Positions 1 to 8,908 of a stretch of DNA of 64,000 nucleotides are shown here, one piece after another. The stretch spans positions 186,001-250,000 of the forward strand of contig NZ_JACJTR010000007.1 in the NCBI RefSeq assembly GCF_014698795.1. Direction: 5' to 3'. Position 1 is the stretch's first letter, and every line of letters starts with the position of its first letter. A program made the translations under genes and the position numbers. Source of the DNA: Nostoc sp. FACHB-892. GTDB lineage: Bacteria > Cyanobacteriota > Cyanobacteriia > Cyanobacteriales > Nostocaceae. Under the pieces are notes generated by a model. The model was not told the DNA's origin, made no database searches, and saw nothing but the letters and a program-made list of their open reading frames with translations.

Positions 1-378
1 GCTTTGCATGATGCAGCTTTGTGGAATGAAGTAAAAGATCGCCTAAATGATTTAGCTTTTAACCTTTCCGGTGGTCAACAGCAGCGATTGTGTATCGCCC
101 GTGCTTTAGCGACTGACCCTGAAATTGTTCTATTTGATGAGCCAACATCAGCCTTAGACCCGATAGCTACCGCCAGCATTGAAGAGTTAATTAATCAATT
201 GAAAGAAACGGTGACGATTTTGATTGTGACTCACAATATGCAGCAGGCAGCTCGTGTTTCTGATTACACGGCGTTTATGTATTTAGGTGAATTGATAGAA
301 TTTGATCAGACAAAAAAGATTTTTAATCACCCCTCGAAGCAACAGACGGCAGACTATGTGAATGGTCGTTTTGGATAA
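1..378 (+). CDS. pstB: Phosphate ABC transporter ATP-binding protein PstB, 3' part
   Basis: This is the C-terminal 125 codons of a PstB-type ATPase that energises high-affinity phosphate import from the cytoplasmic face of the PstCA permease. The 5' part, with Walker A, lies outside the window; the frame is open to base 1. Visible are the ABC signature [15 protein letters not shown], Walker B with the catalytic Glu ([12 protein letters not shown]) and the H-loop ([14 protein letters not shown]). The last two are typical of PstB rather than other ABC ATPases, as is the ending DYVNGRFG. A second PstB-like gene follows 1.1 kb downstream on the same strand, matching the paired pstB1/pstB1' arrangement known in cyanobacterial pst clusters. 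The family call is secure; which paralogue it is remains an inference. Confidence 0.93.
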   Translation, partial: ALHDAALWNEVKDRLNDLAFNLSGGQQQRLCIARALATDPEIVLFDEPTSALDPIATASIEELINQLKETVTILIVTHNMQQAARVSDYTAFMYLGELIEFDQTKKIFNHPSKQQTADYVNGRFG

Positions 379-1503
379 GAATATTTTCTAGAAAAGTAAA
401 AAACTTGCTATATCTGGTTTCCCGGATGCTTGTCACTCCTTCAGGCGATGCCTACGACAGGCAAAGCCAAAGCGTTTTGCGAAAATAGAAGAAGTTAAGA
501 ATGATAATCATTTAAAAGTTGAGAAAAAGCGCTTGCTATCGACAAGCGCTTTATTTTTTATTTTTGTAATAAATTTAATAATGATTAGACTTTTTAGGTA
601 TTTAGTGAGTCTGTAGCGTTAAGGATATAACATAAACTCTAGAAGCATTTTCAACCTATGTTCCCTACATTAAACTGTTACAGATACTACAATGGTAGTA
701 AACTGGTACACTCTAGAGAGAGTTTGCTTTACCTGTATTTAACAACTAGATTTTGCCAGTTTGGAGACTTAGTTTAACCCAGACATAGCTTCCAAAAACT
801 GGAAATAGTTATTAAGTTTTACATATTGTTATATAATTCTTTTTAAGAAAAAAGCACAAAAACTTCAATTCAATAAGTTATCTTAGCTAAATAAAAAATT
901 TTTGAAATACTAAAATTAATATTTTAGTGACTATATCGAACGATAAAAATATCCACTTAGTTCTTTTTAAAATATTTTAAATAATCCTATAAAATTAAAC
1001 TTTAACTATAAATGACGATGTACAAATGCAATTAAAATATAGATTAAAAGCCGTGATTTATTGATTTTAGAAACTATTTTTTTAATGAGGATATACTACT
1101 AATGGAGCGAGCAAATTAAGTAGGCTTACAAAGTACAACAACTACAAAATTGAGATAAAAATTTTGCTTTTTAAAATACCCTTGATCTTTATAATATTTC
1201 TATGGGTTTGTTCAGAAAGCTTAAGGCATAAATACAGGATAAGTAAGGGTAAAAATTTTTCTACTTTCTCCCTTAATCAAAAATTATTAGTCAATGTAAG
1301 TAAAATGAGTAGAAAAAGGTTGTAAAAATGAATTTTGGGACACAACCCTATATAAAAATATAGTAACCGTTTATTTGCTGCATGGCTACTACGTAACTAT
1401 GTAATTTATATGAACATCTACTTTTCAGATTAACATAGTGAAACAGCGTTGCTGATTTGTACTGTTTTACTGAATCAAGTTTTGTTTCACACGTTTTAGG
1501 AAT
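379..1503. other. Long AT-rich intergenic region between the two pstB genes
   Basis: No open frame here looks like a gene. Bases about 440-482 carry a fragment of the dispersed GC-rich Nostoc repeat family (gcgatgcctacgacaggc), which recurs near 63572. A hairpin with a T-rich tail lies at 526-565. Around 727-745 the sequence CTTTACCT-gta-TTTAACAA loosely resembles two tandem cyanobacterial Pho-box repeats, but it is too degenerate to call. The rest (780-1500) is very AT-rich. A gap of 1.1 kb inside a pst cluster is unusually long. Confidence 0.5.
526..565 (+). terminator. Rho-independent terminator-like hairpin
   Basis: A perfect 10-bp inverted repeat, AAAGCGCTTG (526-535) and CAAGCGCTTT (543-552), encloses a 7-nt loop and is followed by ATTTTTTATTTTT. 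It lies about 150 bp after the first pstB and would end transcription of the upstream pst genes, so the second pstB probably needs its own promoter. Confidence 0.7.
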
Positions 1504-2283
1504 ATGAGTAAACTAATTCCAGCCATAAGAGTCAAAAACTTCAGCTTCTATTACGACAGTCAAAAGATAGTTGAAGGCGTGTCAATGGATATTTACCAAA
1601 ACCAGGTCACGGCAATTATTGGTTCTAGTGGTTGTGGCAAGTCTACTTTTCTTAAATCGTTAAATCGCATGAGTGAATTAGAAGCAGATGTGAAGGTTGA
1701 AGGAAAAGTAGAATTTTTTGGGCAGAGTATTTATGAGCGTCGTGTCAATATCAATCGCTTACGTCGCCAAGTTAGTATGGTTTTTCCCAAGCCTAATCTT
1801 TTTCCCATGAGCGTTTACGATAACGTTGCTTATGGAGTGAAATTAGTTGGATGGCATCCGAAAGTAGAATTAGATGGAATCGTTGAATCTGCCATCAAAA
1901 CTGCTGAACTTTGGGATGAAGTCAAAAATAAGCTGCACAAATCTGCTTTAGAACTTTCTGGTGGTCAACAACAAAGATTATGTATTGCTCGTGCTTTAGC
2001 AGTCAAACCTAATGTTTTGTTGATGGATGAACCTTGTTCAGGCCTTGATCCTGTCGGTAGCATGAAAGTTGAGCATCTAATCCATAACTTGCGTTCTGAG
2101 TTGACAATTGTGATAGTTACTCACAATATGCAGCAAGTTACTCGCCTATCTGACTTTACGGCTTTTTTTCATAATAATGAAAATCGTATTACTCAAATGG
2201 TTGAATTTGGTACTACAAGCAAAATCTTTACTAACCCTGTAGATTCTCGCACCCGCGACTATGTTTTCGCTCGCGTCTGTTGA
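1504..2283 (+). CDS. pstB: Second PstB-type phosphate ABC transporter ATPase (PstB1'-like)
   Basis: This 259-aa protein is full length for PstB. It has Walker A at residues 40-47 (GSSGCGKS), the signature [15 protein letters not shown], Walker B MDEPCSGLDP and the H-loop VTHNMQQVTRLSDF, and it should act as a cytoplasmic ATPase of a Pst importer. The Q-loop reads VFPKPNLFPMS, where the usual PstB motif is VFQKPxPFPMS: the conserved Gln that contacts Mg-ATP and signals to the permease is Pro95. The upstream 1-378 copy has the same overall motifs, but its Q-loop is outside the window. Cyanobacterial pst clusters often carry two pstB genes, and this fits the second one. Whether the Q-loop change is conserved in the paralogue group cannot be judged here. 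Confidence 0.92.
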   Translation: MSKLIPAIRVKNFSFYYDSQKIVEGVSMDIYQNQVTAIIGSSGCGKSTFLKSLNRMSELEADVKVEGKVEFFGQSIYERRVNINRLRRQVSMVFPKPNLFPMSVYDNVAYGVKLVGWHPKVELDGIVESAIKTAELWDEVKNKLHKSALELSGGQQQRLCIARALAVKPNVLLMDEPCSGLDPVGSMKVEHLIHNLRSELTIVIVTHNMQQVTRLSDFTAFFHNNENRITQMVEFGTTSKIFTNPVDSRTRDYVFARVC

Positions 2284-2329
2284 AGTGTTTCTAAAATTCT
2301 AGCTATTCAAAGGGTTGCTAGATAGTCTT

Positions 2330-2376
2330 GCGGAAATTAGGGATTAAATTTAATTTCCGCTTGTTTTGAGTTTTTC
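2330..2376 (+). terminator. Terminator after the second pstB
   Basis: GCGGAAATTA (2330-2339) and TAATTTCCGC (2351-2360) form a perfect 10-bp stem with an 11-nt loop, followed by TTGTTTTGAGTTTTT. It lies 47 bp past the pstB stop. Confidence 0.75.
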
Positions 2377-2467
2377 CTGTGTTGGGCAATGCAGACTGAC
2401 ATTGACAGTCTTTTTTTATACTATATACTTAAAGAAAAGTATCTGCCTAGACCACCTGAACCATAAG

Positions 2468-3757
2468 ATGAAATGTCCTCTGTGCGAATCTACTTCATAT
2501 TATAAAAATGGTCGTCGCAATGACCAGCAGAATTACCTCTGCAAAAATTGTGGCAAACAATTCCTTGAGACTGCATTACCTGATTCTCTGGAAGGGGACT
2601 TGCTAACTAACAGCAATGGACATACTAAACTATCTATGACTGATGCGGCGGAACTTTCTTTAGTAAAAAACCTGCCAGAAGAAAAAATTGCAGAGAAAGG
2701 TCTTGGCTCTTTTAATTTTAAATTAGCTGAAGAACTGCTGCAAATGATATTATCGCCTGATTGGTTAGAATATTCTGTATTTAGACAATTACTCTTGAAA
2801 ATTCAGCAAAACAATGAAATTAAGCATAAGTTAGAAACAGGAATATCTCTTCTCATTTTGGATGCAGAAAACTTAAAATTAGATATTAATTCAGAATTAT
2901 TTTTAGCCAGCATTTGTGAATATCCACTCCAAGTTAAAATTGCATTTGCTAACTGGAAAAATCCCAGTATTGGGAAGCAAGATATTGAACTATATAATCG
3001 TGGTTATCAACTTTTCCATGTCCCTGAAGGTAAAAATAGTGCTGATGCAAAAATGATTGCATTCGGTGCTTGTGTATTACGCTCTTATCCAACACTTAAA
3101 GAAATATTTGTCTGTTCTAACGATGGAATTTTAAACCATCTTTGTAACGAACTCCAAAATCAAGGATTAATTGTCTATTGGGTACGTAGGCAAGGACAAA
3201 ATTTGTATATAGACAACCGGAATACTGGCAAATCAACTCATTATTCTTTGCCAATGGCAACAAAAGTTACATCTTTTGAAAAAGTGATTGATTCAATTCA
3301 AGATTTAATTAAAACTGAAGAAGAATCAATCAATGCTAAATTAAACACTTTAGTAGATGTTGCAACTTTATTTCAAGAAAGATGCGAGATTAATATTAAA
3401 CATAATTTAAATCAACCAGAAAAAGAGAAATCAACAGCTGTTGTAGATAACTCATTTACTGAATCTATTAAAGACCAAGAAAAGCAAGAAAATTTGACGG
3501 AAATCTCTACTGGAAAAATATTAGATAAATTATTATTGAAAATTATTCAAGATATACAAAATAAGTCTCCTAAAAATAAATTATCTGTGTCCACATTAGG
3601 GACAGAGATACGGAAAATTACCGGAGAATCTCCTAATTCAATTATTGAAAAATTAAACTTAGGTTCTAGTTTTCTTAAATATCTAAAATCATCTCCCACA
3701 TTTACATTAAAGCCGAATGGCAAAGAATACGAGGTAACAGCACTATTCTGCGAGTAA
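2468..3757 (+). CDS. Zinc-ribbon / NYN-domain / OST-HTH (LOTUS) protein
   Basis: A 429-aa protein if started at the ATG at 2468. A longer frame opens at a TTG at 2366, but the extra 34 residues look non-coding and overlap the terminator tail. Residues 1-32 are a zinc ribbon with C3, C6, C25 and C28, resembling the N-terminal domain of IS1 InsA-type proteins. Residues about 129-270 resemble an NYN (PIN-like, LabA-type) nuclease domain: LILDAENL at the start, KNSADAKMI in the middle and VCSNDG later supply the acidic residues. After a lysine- and glutamate-rich linker, residues about 353-425 resemble an OST-HTH/LOTUS winged helix. NYN domains are RNases and LOTUS domains bind RNA or protein, so an RNA-processing or DNA/RNA surveillance role is inferred. 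It is transcribed alone between two hairpin-bounded units. Confidence 0.72.
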   Translation: MKCPLCESTSYYKNGRRNDQQNYLCKNCGKQFLETALPDSLEGDLLTNSNGHTKLSMTDAAELSLVKNLPEEKIAEKGLGSFNFKLAEELLQMILSPDWLEYSVFRQLLLKIQQNNEIKHKLETGISLLILDAENLKLDINSELFLASICEYPLQVKIAFANWKNPSIGKQDIELYNRGYQLFHVPEGKNSADAKMIAFGACVLRSYPTLKEIFVCSNDGILNHLCNELQNQGLIVYWVRRQGQNLYIDNRNTGKSTHYSLPMATKVTSFEKVIDSIQDLIKTEEESINAKLNTLVDVATLFQERCEINIKHNLNQPEKEKSTAVVDNSFTESIKDQEKQENLTEISTGKILDKLLLKIIQDIQNKSPKNKLSVSTLGTEIRKITGESPNSIIEKLNLGSSFLKYLKSSPTFTLKPNGKEYEVTALFCE

Positions 3758-3838
3758 ATACTTTCTGAATGTTTACGTACAACCTGAGCCTGTAATTCAG
3801 TATTATGTAAAAAGATATAAAGAAATGTAAATATTATA

Positions 3839-4543
3839 ATGCAGGATAAAGTCGTTGTTATTGTCGGTGCTACTGGTGGTATTGGTTCAGCGTTAACACA
3901 CAAACTTGCGTCTACTGGAGTTCGGTTGGTACTGGCTGCGAGAGATGCGGTTCGTTTAACAACACTGGCAAATGATTTACCAGGGCAAGTTTTGAGCGTT
4001 CCCACCGATATTACTGACCCGCAACAGGTAGATACTTTGATAGAAAAGACGATCGCTGAGTTTGGTCAAATCGATATTTTAGTGAATGCGGCTGGTGCTG
4101 GTATACTCAAGCCTTACAACAGCCTGGAACCTAGTGATTTAGACAAGATGTTAGATGTCAACTTGAAAGGCAGCTTTTACACCACTCAAGCGGCTGCTGA
4201 AGAGATGCAAAAACGCAAGTCTGGTCACATCTGTAACGTGGTTGGAATTCTGGGTAAGCATTCGATGGGAATGGCAGCAGCTTATTCTGCTTCTAAGTTT
4301 GGTGTTGTCGGTTTTAGCAAATGCATGGCAGAGGAACTCAAGCGTTTTGGTATCAAGTTCACGCTATTCTACTTTGGTGGGGTAAATTCTCCTTTCTGGG
4401 ATAACGTCAACCTAAAAGTAGACCGGAAAAAAATGCTCAGTCCTGAAACTGCTGCCAATGCAATTTTCTTTGCCCTTTCTGCCGAACCGCAAGCTGTGCC
4501 AATGGAAATTAATATTCAACCTGATAGTCATTTGTTTTTTTAA
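3839..4543 (+). CDS. Short-chain dehydrogenase/reductase (SDR)
   Basis: This 234-aa protein is a classical SDR. It has an N-terminal Rossmann motif GATGGIG for NAD(P), NAAGAGI after beta-4, the Asn of the catalytic tetrad in DVNLKGSFYT, and the active-site YSASK motif. The Arg in LAARD after beta-2 suggests NADP preference. The usual catalytic Ser position is occupied in the stretch CNVVGILGKHS, so the serine alignment needs checking. The substrate is unknown. It precedes the HPPD gene by 106 bp on the same strand, but co-transcription is not demonstrated. Confidence 0.85.
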   Translation: MQDKVVVIVGATGGIGSALTHKLASTGVRLVLAARDAVRLTTLANDLPGQVLSVPTDITDPQQVDTLIEKTIAEFGQIDILVNAAGAGILKPYNSLEPSDLDKMLDVNLKGSFYTTQAAAEEMQKRKSGHICNVVGILGKHSMGMAAAYSASKFGVVGFSKCMAEELKRFGIKFTLFYFGGVNSPFWDNVNLKVDRKKMLSPETAANAIFFALSAEPQAVPMEINIQPDSHLFF

Positions 4544-4649
4544 AGTGGCAGTACGACTGCATAATTCTTGCCTGAGAAAGACCTGAAAATTTAGCAAAAA
4601 AGGCAAAATTTACAGAGATATAAGCTGTTATGCTGGATTTTCAGTATCT

Positions 4650-5735
4650 ATGAAAATTGATCACGTTCATTTCTATGTAGAAGACGCCAAAGTATGGCGG
4701 GATTGGTTTGTACACCATCTTGGTTTTCAACCAGTAACCGATCGCATTAGTTCATTTCACACTTGTACAGAAGTGGTGAAGAGTGGTGCTGTCTGCTTTT
4801 TTCTGTCTTCACCACTTTTACCCACAAGTCCAGTAGCTGAGTTTCTGCGTCAATATCCACCTGGTGTGGCAGATGTCGCTTTTGCTGTCGAAGATGTAGA
4901 AACCGCGATCGCACAAGCTCAAAAACACGGTGCTACAATCCTACAGCCCACCCAGGAACGCCAGGTGGGTACAGCATTCCTCAAGTGTGGCAAAATTGCC
5001 GCCTGGGGTGGACTGACTCATACGTTGATCGAAAGGTCATTGGTCATTTGTCCATCGTCATTTGTAACTAACATCAATGACAAAGGACAAATGACTAATG
5101 ACAACACTTTTACCGCTATAGATCACGTAGTGTTAAACGTGGCAGTTGGTGAATTGGAAAATGCTGTCGCTTGGTACGAAAATATCTTAGATTTTCAACC
5201 TCAGCAGGCTTTTAAAATTAAAACCAATCGTTCTGCTTTACACAGTCAAGTCATGGTTTCGCACAATGACAGCGTCCAATTGCCAATTAATGAACCAGCT
5301 TCCAAAAATTCCCAAATTCAGGAGTTTTTAGATGTCAATCGCGGGCCGGGAATTCAACATATTGCTTTGCGGACGACTAATCTTGTGAGTGCGATCGCTA
5401 AATTTCGTACCAGTGGTTTATCCTTACTCTCAGTTCCCCAAAGCTACTACTCGCAGCTAAAACAACGTCCAGGATTGCCTCTATCACTTTTAGAACTAGA
5501 AGCGATCGCTCAACAAGAAATTATGGTCGACTGGCAAGAATATGCTCCTGTAGAGGAACAACAAACCGCGCCCTTATTACTGCAAATTTTTACTCAGCCA
5601 ATTTTTGAACAACCGACATTTTTCTTTGAGTTTATTGAACGTCGTTTCCAAGCTCAAGGTTTTGGCGAAGGTAACTTTCGCGCCTTATTTGAAGCTATTG
5701 AAAGCGAACAAATCAAACGCGGTACGCTGCAATAA
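4650..5735 (+). CDS. hppD: 4-hydroxyphenylpyruvate dioxygenase
   Basis: This 361-aa two-domain vicinal-oxygen-chelate enzyme converts 4-hydroxyphenylpyruvate to homogentisate, which feeds tocopherol synthesis in cyanobacteria. The Fe(II) ligands are expected in AIDHVVLNV (His), GIQHIALRT (His) and FFEFIERR (Glu), and the C-terminal stretch FGEGNFRALFEAIE is characteristic of HPPD. Residues 130-152, between the two domains, are encoded by a copy of a dispersed palindromic repeat (5036-5102) that reads through in frame without a stop. The catalytic C-terminal domain follows intact, so the enzyme is probably functional with a longer interdomain linker. A generic glyoxalase/VOC protein is the alternative, but the metal-ligand pattern and C-terminus favour HPPD. 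Confidence 0.87.
   Translation: MKIDHVHFYVEDAKVWRDWFVHHLGFQPVTDRISSFHTCTEVVKSGAVCFFLSSPLLPTSPVAEFLRQYPPGVADVAFAVEDVETAIAQAQKHGATILQPTQERQVGTAFLKCGKIAAWGGLTHTLIERSLVICPSSFVTNINDKGQMTNDNTFTAIDHVVLNVAVGELENAVAWYENILDFQPQQAFKIKTNRSALHSQVMVSHNDSVQLPINEPASKNSQIQEFLDVNRGPGIQHIALRTTNLVSAIAKFRTSGLSLLSVPQSYYSQLKQRPGLPLSLLELEAIAQQEIMVDWQEYAPVEEQQTAPLLLQIFTQPIFEQPTFFFEFIERRFQAQGFGEGNFRALFEAIESEQIKRGTLQ
5036..5102. repeat. Dispersed palindromic repeat inside hppD
   Basis: Inverted arms GTCATTGGTCATTTGTCC (5036-5053) and GGACAAATGACTAATGAC (5085-5102) match at 17 of 18 positions and flank a 31-bp centre. The same words (gtcattggtca, tgaccaatgac, aatgactaatgac) occur in intergenic copies at 16884-16918, 18657-18710 and 52017-52048. 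Here the copy lies in coding sequence, in frame. Confidence 0.85.
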
Positions 5736-5814
5736 AATGCAGATACTAAATTTATCTCTCAAAAAATAGCCATACATCTGAGATAAACTTAATAAAAATT
5801 AACTTTTACCGCCG

Positions 5815-6507
5815 ATGCTAAGACTTATTACTGACTTCGACGGCCCAATTATTGATGTTTCCGAACGGTACTACCGTGTTTATCAATTCTGCTTAGAGAA
5901 AACCCGTCGCCCAGACCAAGTAGTGCAAGAACTTCCGAAAGCGGAATTTTGGCAGTTAAAGCGATCGCGCGTTCCCGAAAAACAAATTGCCTTGAATTCT
6001 GGCTTAGATGAAGCCCAAGCCCAAGAATTTGCCCAGTTGCGGCGGCAAACTGTGCATACAGAACCCTACTTTGACTATGACACTCTCGCGCCTGGTGCTG
6101 TGGATGCACTGTTAAAAATTCAACAAGCTGGAATTGATTTAGCAGTTATGACCATGCGCCGAGTTCGGGAACTAGATTATGCCTTCAAAAAACACGATTT
6201 AGGGAGATTTTTTCCAGAAAATCGTTGTTATTGCTTGAGTAATGACTACGTTAAAACTCGTGATATTGAAGATAAGCCCTTGTTGATGGCTAGGGCTTTA
6301 AAAGAACTGCCCCCGGCTACTGATACCTGGATGGTGGGAGATACCGAAGCCGACATCACCGCAGCTAAAAATTATGGGATTAAGGTGATGGCTGTAGAAT
6401 CTGGCATCCGCGATCGCATCCAATTGGAACTTTACTACCCCGATTTAATCGTTAAGGATTTTAGCACTGCTGTAGATTTAGTACTAAAGCCTAAAAATCT
6501 TGTCTAA
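5815..6507 (+). CDS. HAD-superfamily hydrolase
   Basis: This 230-aa protein has the four HAD motifs in order: DFDGP with D7 and D9 (nucleophile and acid/base), VMTMR (motif II Thr), a Lys in the middle region, and VGDTEADI (motif IV acidic pair). An alpha-helical cap lies between motifs I and II. It should be a cytosolic Mg-dependent phosphatase of the phosphoglycolate-phosphatase-like branch; the substrate cannot be told. It starts 79 bp after hppD on the same strand. The ending (VKDFSTAVDLVLKPK) is complete for the family. Confidence 0.85.
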   Translation: MLRLITDFDGPIIDVSERYYRVYQFCLEKTRRPDQVVQELPKAEFWQLKRSRVPEKQIALNSGLDEAQAQEFAQLRRQTVHTEPYFDYDTLAPGAVDALLKIQQAGIDLAVMTMRRVRELDYAFKKHDLGRFFPENRCYCLSNDYVKTRDIEDKPLLMARALKELPPATDTWMVGDTEADITAAKNYGIKVMAVESGIRDRIQLELYYPDLIVKDFSTAVDLVLKPKNLV

Positions 6508-6572
6508 AAAAGCTCTGTAGGTGCAACAGACAACAGATTAAATTAATCAGTATTTAGGTTGCCAATTAAAAT

Positions 6573-6600
6573 AGGAGCCAGAATAGATATTCTGACTCCT
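6573..6600. terminator. Hairpin between convergent HAD and CPP1-like genes
   Basis: AGGAGCCAGAAT (6573-6584) pairs with ATTCTGACTCCT (6589-6600) with one mismatch and a 4-nt loop. The minus-strand exit reads ATTTTAATT, so it may serve mainly the CPP1-like gene that ends at 6673. It is a weak T tract and the call is moderate. Confidence 0.5.
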
Positions 6601-6672
6601 GACTTTCAAATTTTAAGAAGAACACACATAAACCATGTCTTCTTTTATAGAAACTTACTTGCGGGTAGTGGT

Positions 6673-7299
6673 TTACCGTAGAAAACTACTAACCAACCAC
6701 AACAATATAAACGTTAGTACAGTAGAGAACTGATTCGATGACAAATTAAGGAACGATATTTGTGGTAAGAGCCAGCTAGCAACTAATCCCCCAGCAATTA
6801 ACCCAATGATTAAACTGACCAGGGTGAACAAAACTGCTCGGCCAAATTTGTTTTCCTTGCGATTAAGGAAGTAAATACTGGTGCCTACCCCAACTACCAA
6901 TGCTAACTGTAAAACCTGATCGCCTCCCTCTGGATAAAACACACTGATAGAACTCAAACCAAGAAACCAAGCTCCCGGTAAGAGTATATCGGCAGGTGTT
7001 GGCTGATCCAGCATCCGTTGCAGCCATGCAGGTGACTGCTCACGAGGGGTTGGACTTTCTTTAGGAGGCGATTGCACTCGCAACTCTGGAAACCGGATAC
7101 GTTCAGGGACTTTAATTTTACCTTCCTGGCGCATCCGTAAGCGATCCATTAAAATCGCATCGTAAGCTGCTTCAATTACTTCTAAATGCTTGGCATCACC
7201 ATTATGTTGCTCGAATAGGCGATTACGAGCATCCTGAATTTCATCGAAGGTAGCTTCTTCTGATACCCCAAGTTTTTCGTAGGGATTTTGATCGCTCAT
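6673..7299 (-). CDS. CPP1-like J-like-domain membrane protein
   Basis: This 208-aa protein has an N-terminal J-like domain (NPYEKLGVSEEATFDEIQDA, then AYDAILMDRLRMRQEGK) that lacks the HPD tripeptide needed to stimulate Hsp70; the position reads QHNGD. A Pro-rich linker (residues about 75-95) leads to about four hydrophobic segments, including ILLPGAWFLGLSS, LALVVGVGTSIYFL, LVSLIIGLIAGGLV and a C-terminal one. This layout matches the CPP1 (chaperone-like protein of POR) family shared by cyanobacteria and chloroplasts, which protects protochlorophyllide oxidoreductase. That role here is an inference from family. It is divergent from the response regulator gene. Confidence 0.82.
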   Translation of the reverse strand: MSDQNPYEKLGVSEEATFDEIQDARNRLFEQHNGDAKHLEVIEAAYDAILMDRLRMRQEGKIKVPERIRFPELRVQSPPKESPTPREQSPAWLQRMLDQPTPADILLPGAWFLGLSSISVFYPEGGDQVLQLALVVGVGTSIYFLNRKENKFGRAVLFTLVSLIIGLIAGGLVASWLLPQISFLNLSSNQFSTVLTFILLWLVSSFLR

Positions 7300-7929
7300 G
7301 GGAGTTTGTTACTTCAGCCTCAGTCAGCGGCAGTCTTTTGTCAAAATAAAAAACAGCTTTAGGTTTTATTTTAATCGAAACTAAAGTTTCGACCTATTTT
7401 ATGCCCTAACAGGATAGTAGCACGGCTTAGTTTAATCGACTTTGTAATTTTAACTATAGTAACTTTAACATATCGCCAGAACTCCGTGTATACCCTCATG
7501 TCGTTGCTTAATTCTGGCTCTAATCTAGAATTTGACCAGGGAGTACTGAAAACACATAGTTTTTATGAATAAATCAACTTTACTGTTTCAAATTTGGCAA
7601 CTTACTGTGCCCTAATAGAGTTTTTTTTAATTATACTGAATAATCGCTTGTGGTATATATCCGCATATCGATTTAAAATTGAAACGTTTTAAGTTACCAC
7701 CTAACTCGGATCAAGAACGTGTTTTGGTGTCAAGAGCTATTGCGGCTAAAGTCAGAGCGCTTATATACTGTGGCTAACATAAGTTTAGCGTTCTCGTTGC
7801 CGACAATCCTGATTAGAATATTTATTTTGGAATAATCAGGAATCTTATACCTTAGCCATGTAGATTCTTAGTTAGTCCCTAAGTGGCAACTGCGTTTTTA
7901 CGCAACCCTCATGTTAATCTTACGAATTT
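7300..7929. other. Intergenic divergent promoter region
   Basis: This stretch separates the minus-strand CPP1-like gene from the plus-strand response regulator. It holds no convincing frame. An inverted repeat CCTGATTA (7808-7815) and TAATCAGG (7833-7840) lies about 100 bp before the response regulator start and could be a leader hairpin or operator. Otherwise the region is AT-rich and unremarkable. Confidence 0.4.
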
Positions 7930-7947
7930 TTGTGCAAAGAAATGGTC

Positions 7948-8667
7948 ATGGCTCCTGCCAAGATTCTTGTAGTTGACGACGATCCTGCGGTTCGGAATTT
8001 AATCCAACGCTTTCTGATTAAGCAGAACTATCAGGTAGAGGCTGCCGAAGATGGAAAGACAGCCTTAACTCTATTTGAGCAATTTAACCCTGATTTGGTA
8101 ATTCTAGATGTGAATTTACCAGATGTAACAGGGTTTAACCTCTGCCAAGAGATGCAAAGTCGTAATGGTGTTTTTGTTCTGATGTTGACTAGCCGTGCTG
8201 ACGAAGCTGACAAAATTCGCGGCTTTGCTAAAGGTGCTGATGACTATCTCACCAAGCCTTTTGGGCTGGGAGAGTTAGAAGTCAGAGTCGGAGCTATTTT
8301 AAGGCGTCAACGAGTGATAACTACTGCCGAGCAGAAACGCTTGGTATTTGAAAAACTTATGATTGATCCTGTGCGACGGGAGGTGGCACTTAATAACCAA
8401 TCAGTACCTTTAACTGCTCTGGAATTTGATTTGTTGCATTTTTTAGCCAGTCATCCAGGTCGAGTTTGGCGGCGTGCGGAGCTAATCCAAGAGGTATGGG
8501 ACTATGAATATGTCGGCGACCAACGGGTTGTAGATGTCCATATCGGTCAAATCCGCAAGAAGATTGAAATTGATGCTAGTCAGCCAGCATTAATTCAAAC
8601 TGTACGTGGCGTAGGGTATAAGTTTGAATCTCCTGCTCACCCCCAGCAATTGGAAGCCAAATCCTAA
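7948..8667 (+). CDS. OmpR/PhoB-family response regulator
   Basis: A 239-aa protein from the ATG at 7948; earlier in-frame starts are the ATG at 7942 and a TTG at 7930, and the receiver begins only a few residues in, so the shorter forms are preferred. The receiver has the acidic pair (VVDDDPA), the phosphoacceptor Asp in VILDVNLPD, Thr in MLTSRA and Lys in TKPFG. The C-terminal winged helix (LTALEFDLLHFLASHPGRVW, VDVHIGQIRKKIE, VRGVGYKF) binds DNA. No histidine kinase is adjacent, so it is an orphan regulator by position. It resembles the cyanobacterial Rpa/Nbl/Man group in architecture, but the paralogue cannot be named. Confidence 0.9.
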   Translation: MAPAKILVVDDDPAVRNLIQRFLIKQNYQVEAAEDGKTALTLFEQFNPDLVILDVNLPDVTGFNLCQEMQSRNGVFVLMLTSRADEADKIRGFAKGADDYLTKPFGLGELEVRVGAILRRQRVITTAEQKRLVFEKLMIDPVRREVALNNQSVPLTALEFDLLHFLASHPGRVWRRAELIQEVWDYEYVGDQRVVDVHIGQIRKKIEIDASQPALIQTVRGVGYKFESPAHPQQLEAKS

Positions 8668-8908
8668 GTTTATAGTCTAGAGTTTTTTAACTCTTGACTA
8701 TTGACTTTTGGGGGAGCCATTAGTGAATTTATTTGGCTTTAGTAAAAGACAAATTAAGACAATTAAAATAGATAAATTTTCCTCAAATACAGACCAGACA
8801 GTTATTTGAGATATTTATCCTTTTAAGTCAGTGGACAGGGGAGAGAGTTCGCTGGAAAATATTTTTGCATCAGACTATTTTGGTAAATACAACGTTGCTT
8901 AGGTTGGA

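Noticed and set aside
727..745. Pho box before the second pstB
   Set aside because: Only a loose match to two of the usual three repeats, and over 750 bp from the start codon.
3547..4005. Minus-strand 152-codon frame over the NYN gene end and the SDR start
   Set aside because: It is the shadow of two well-supported plus-strand genes.
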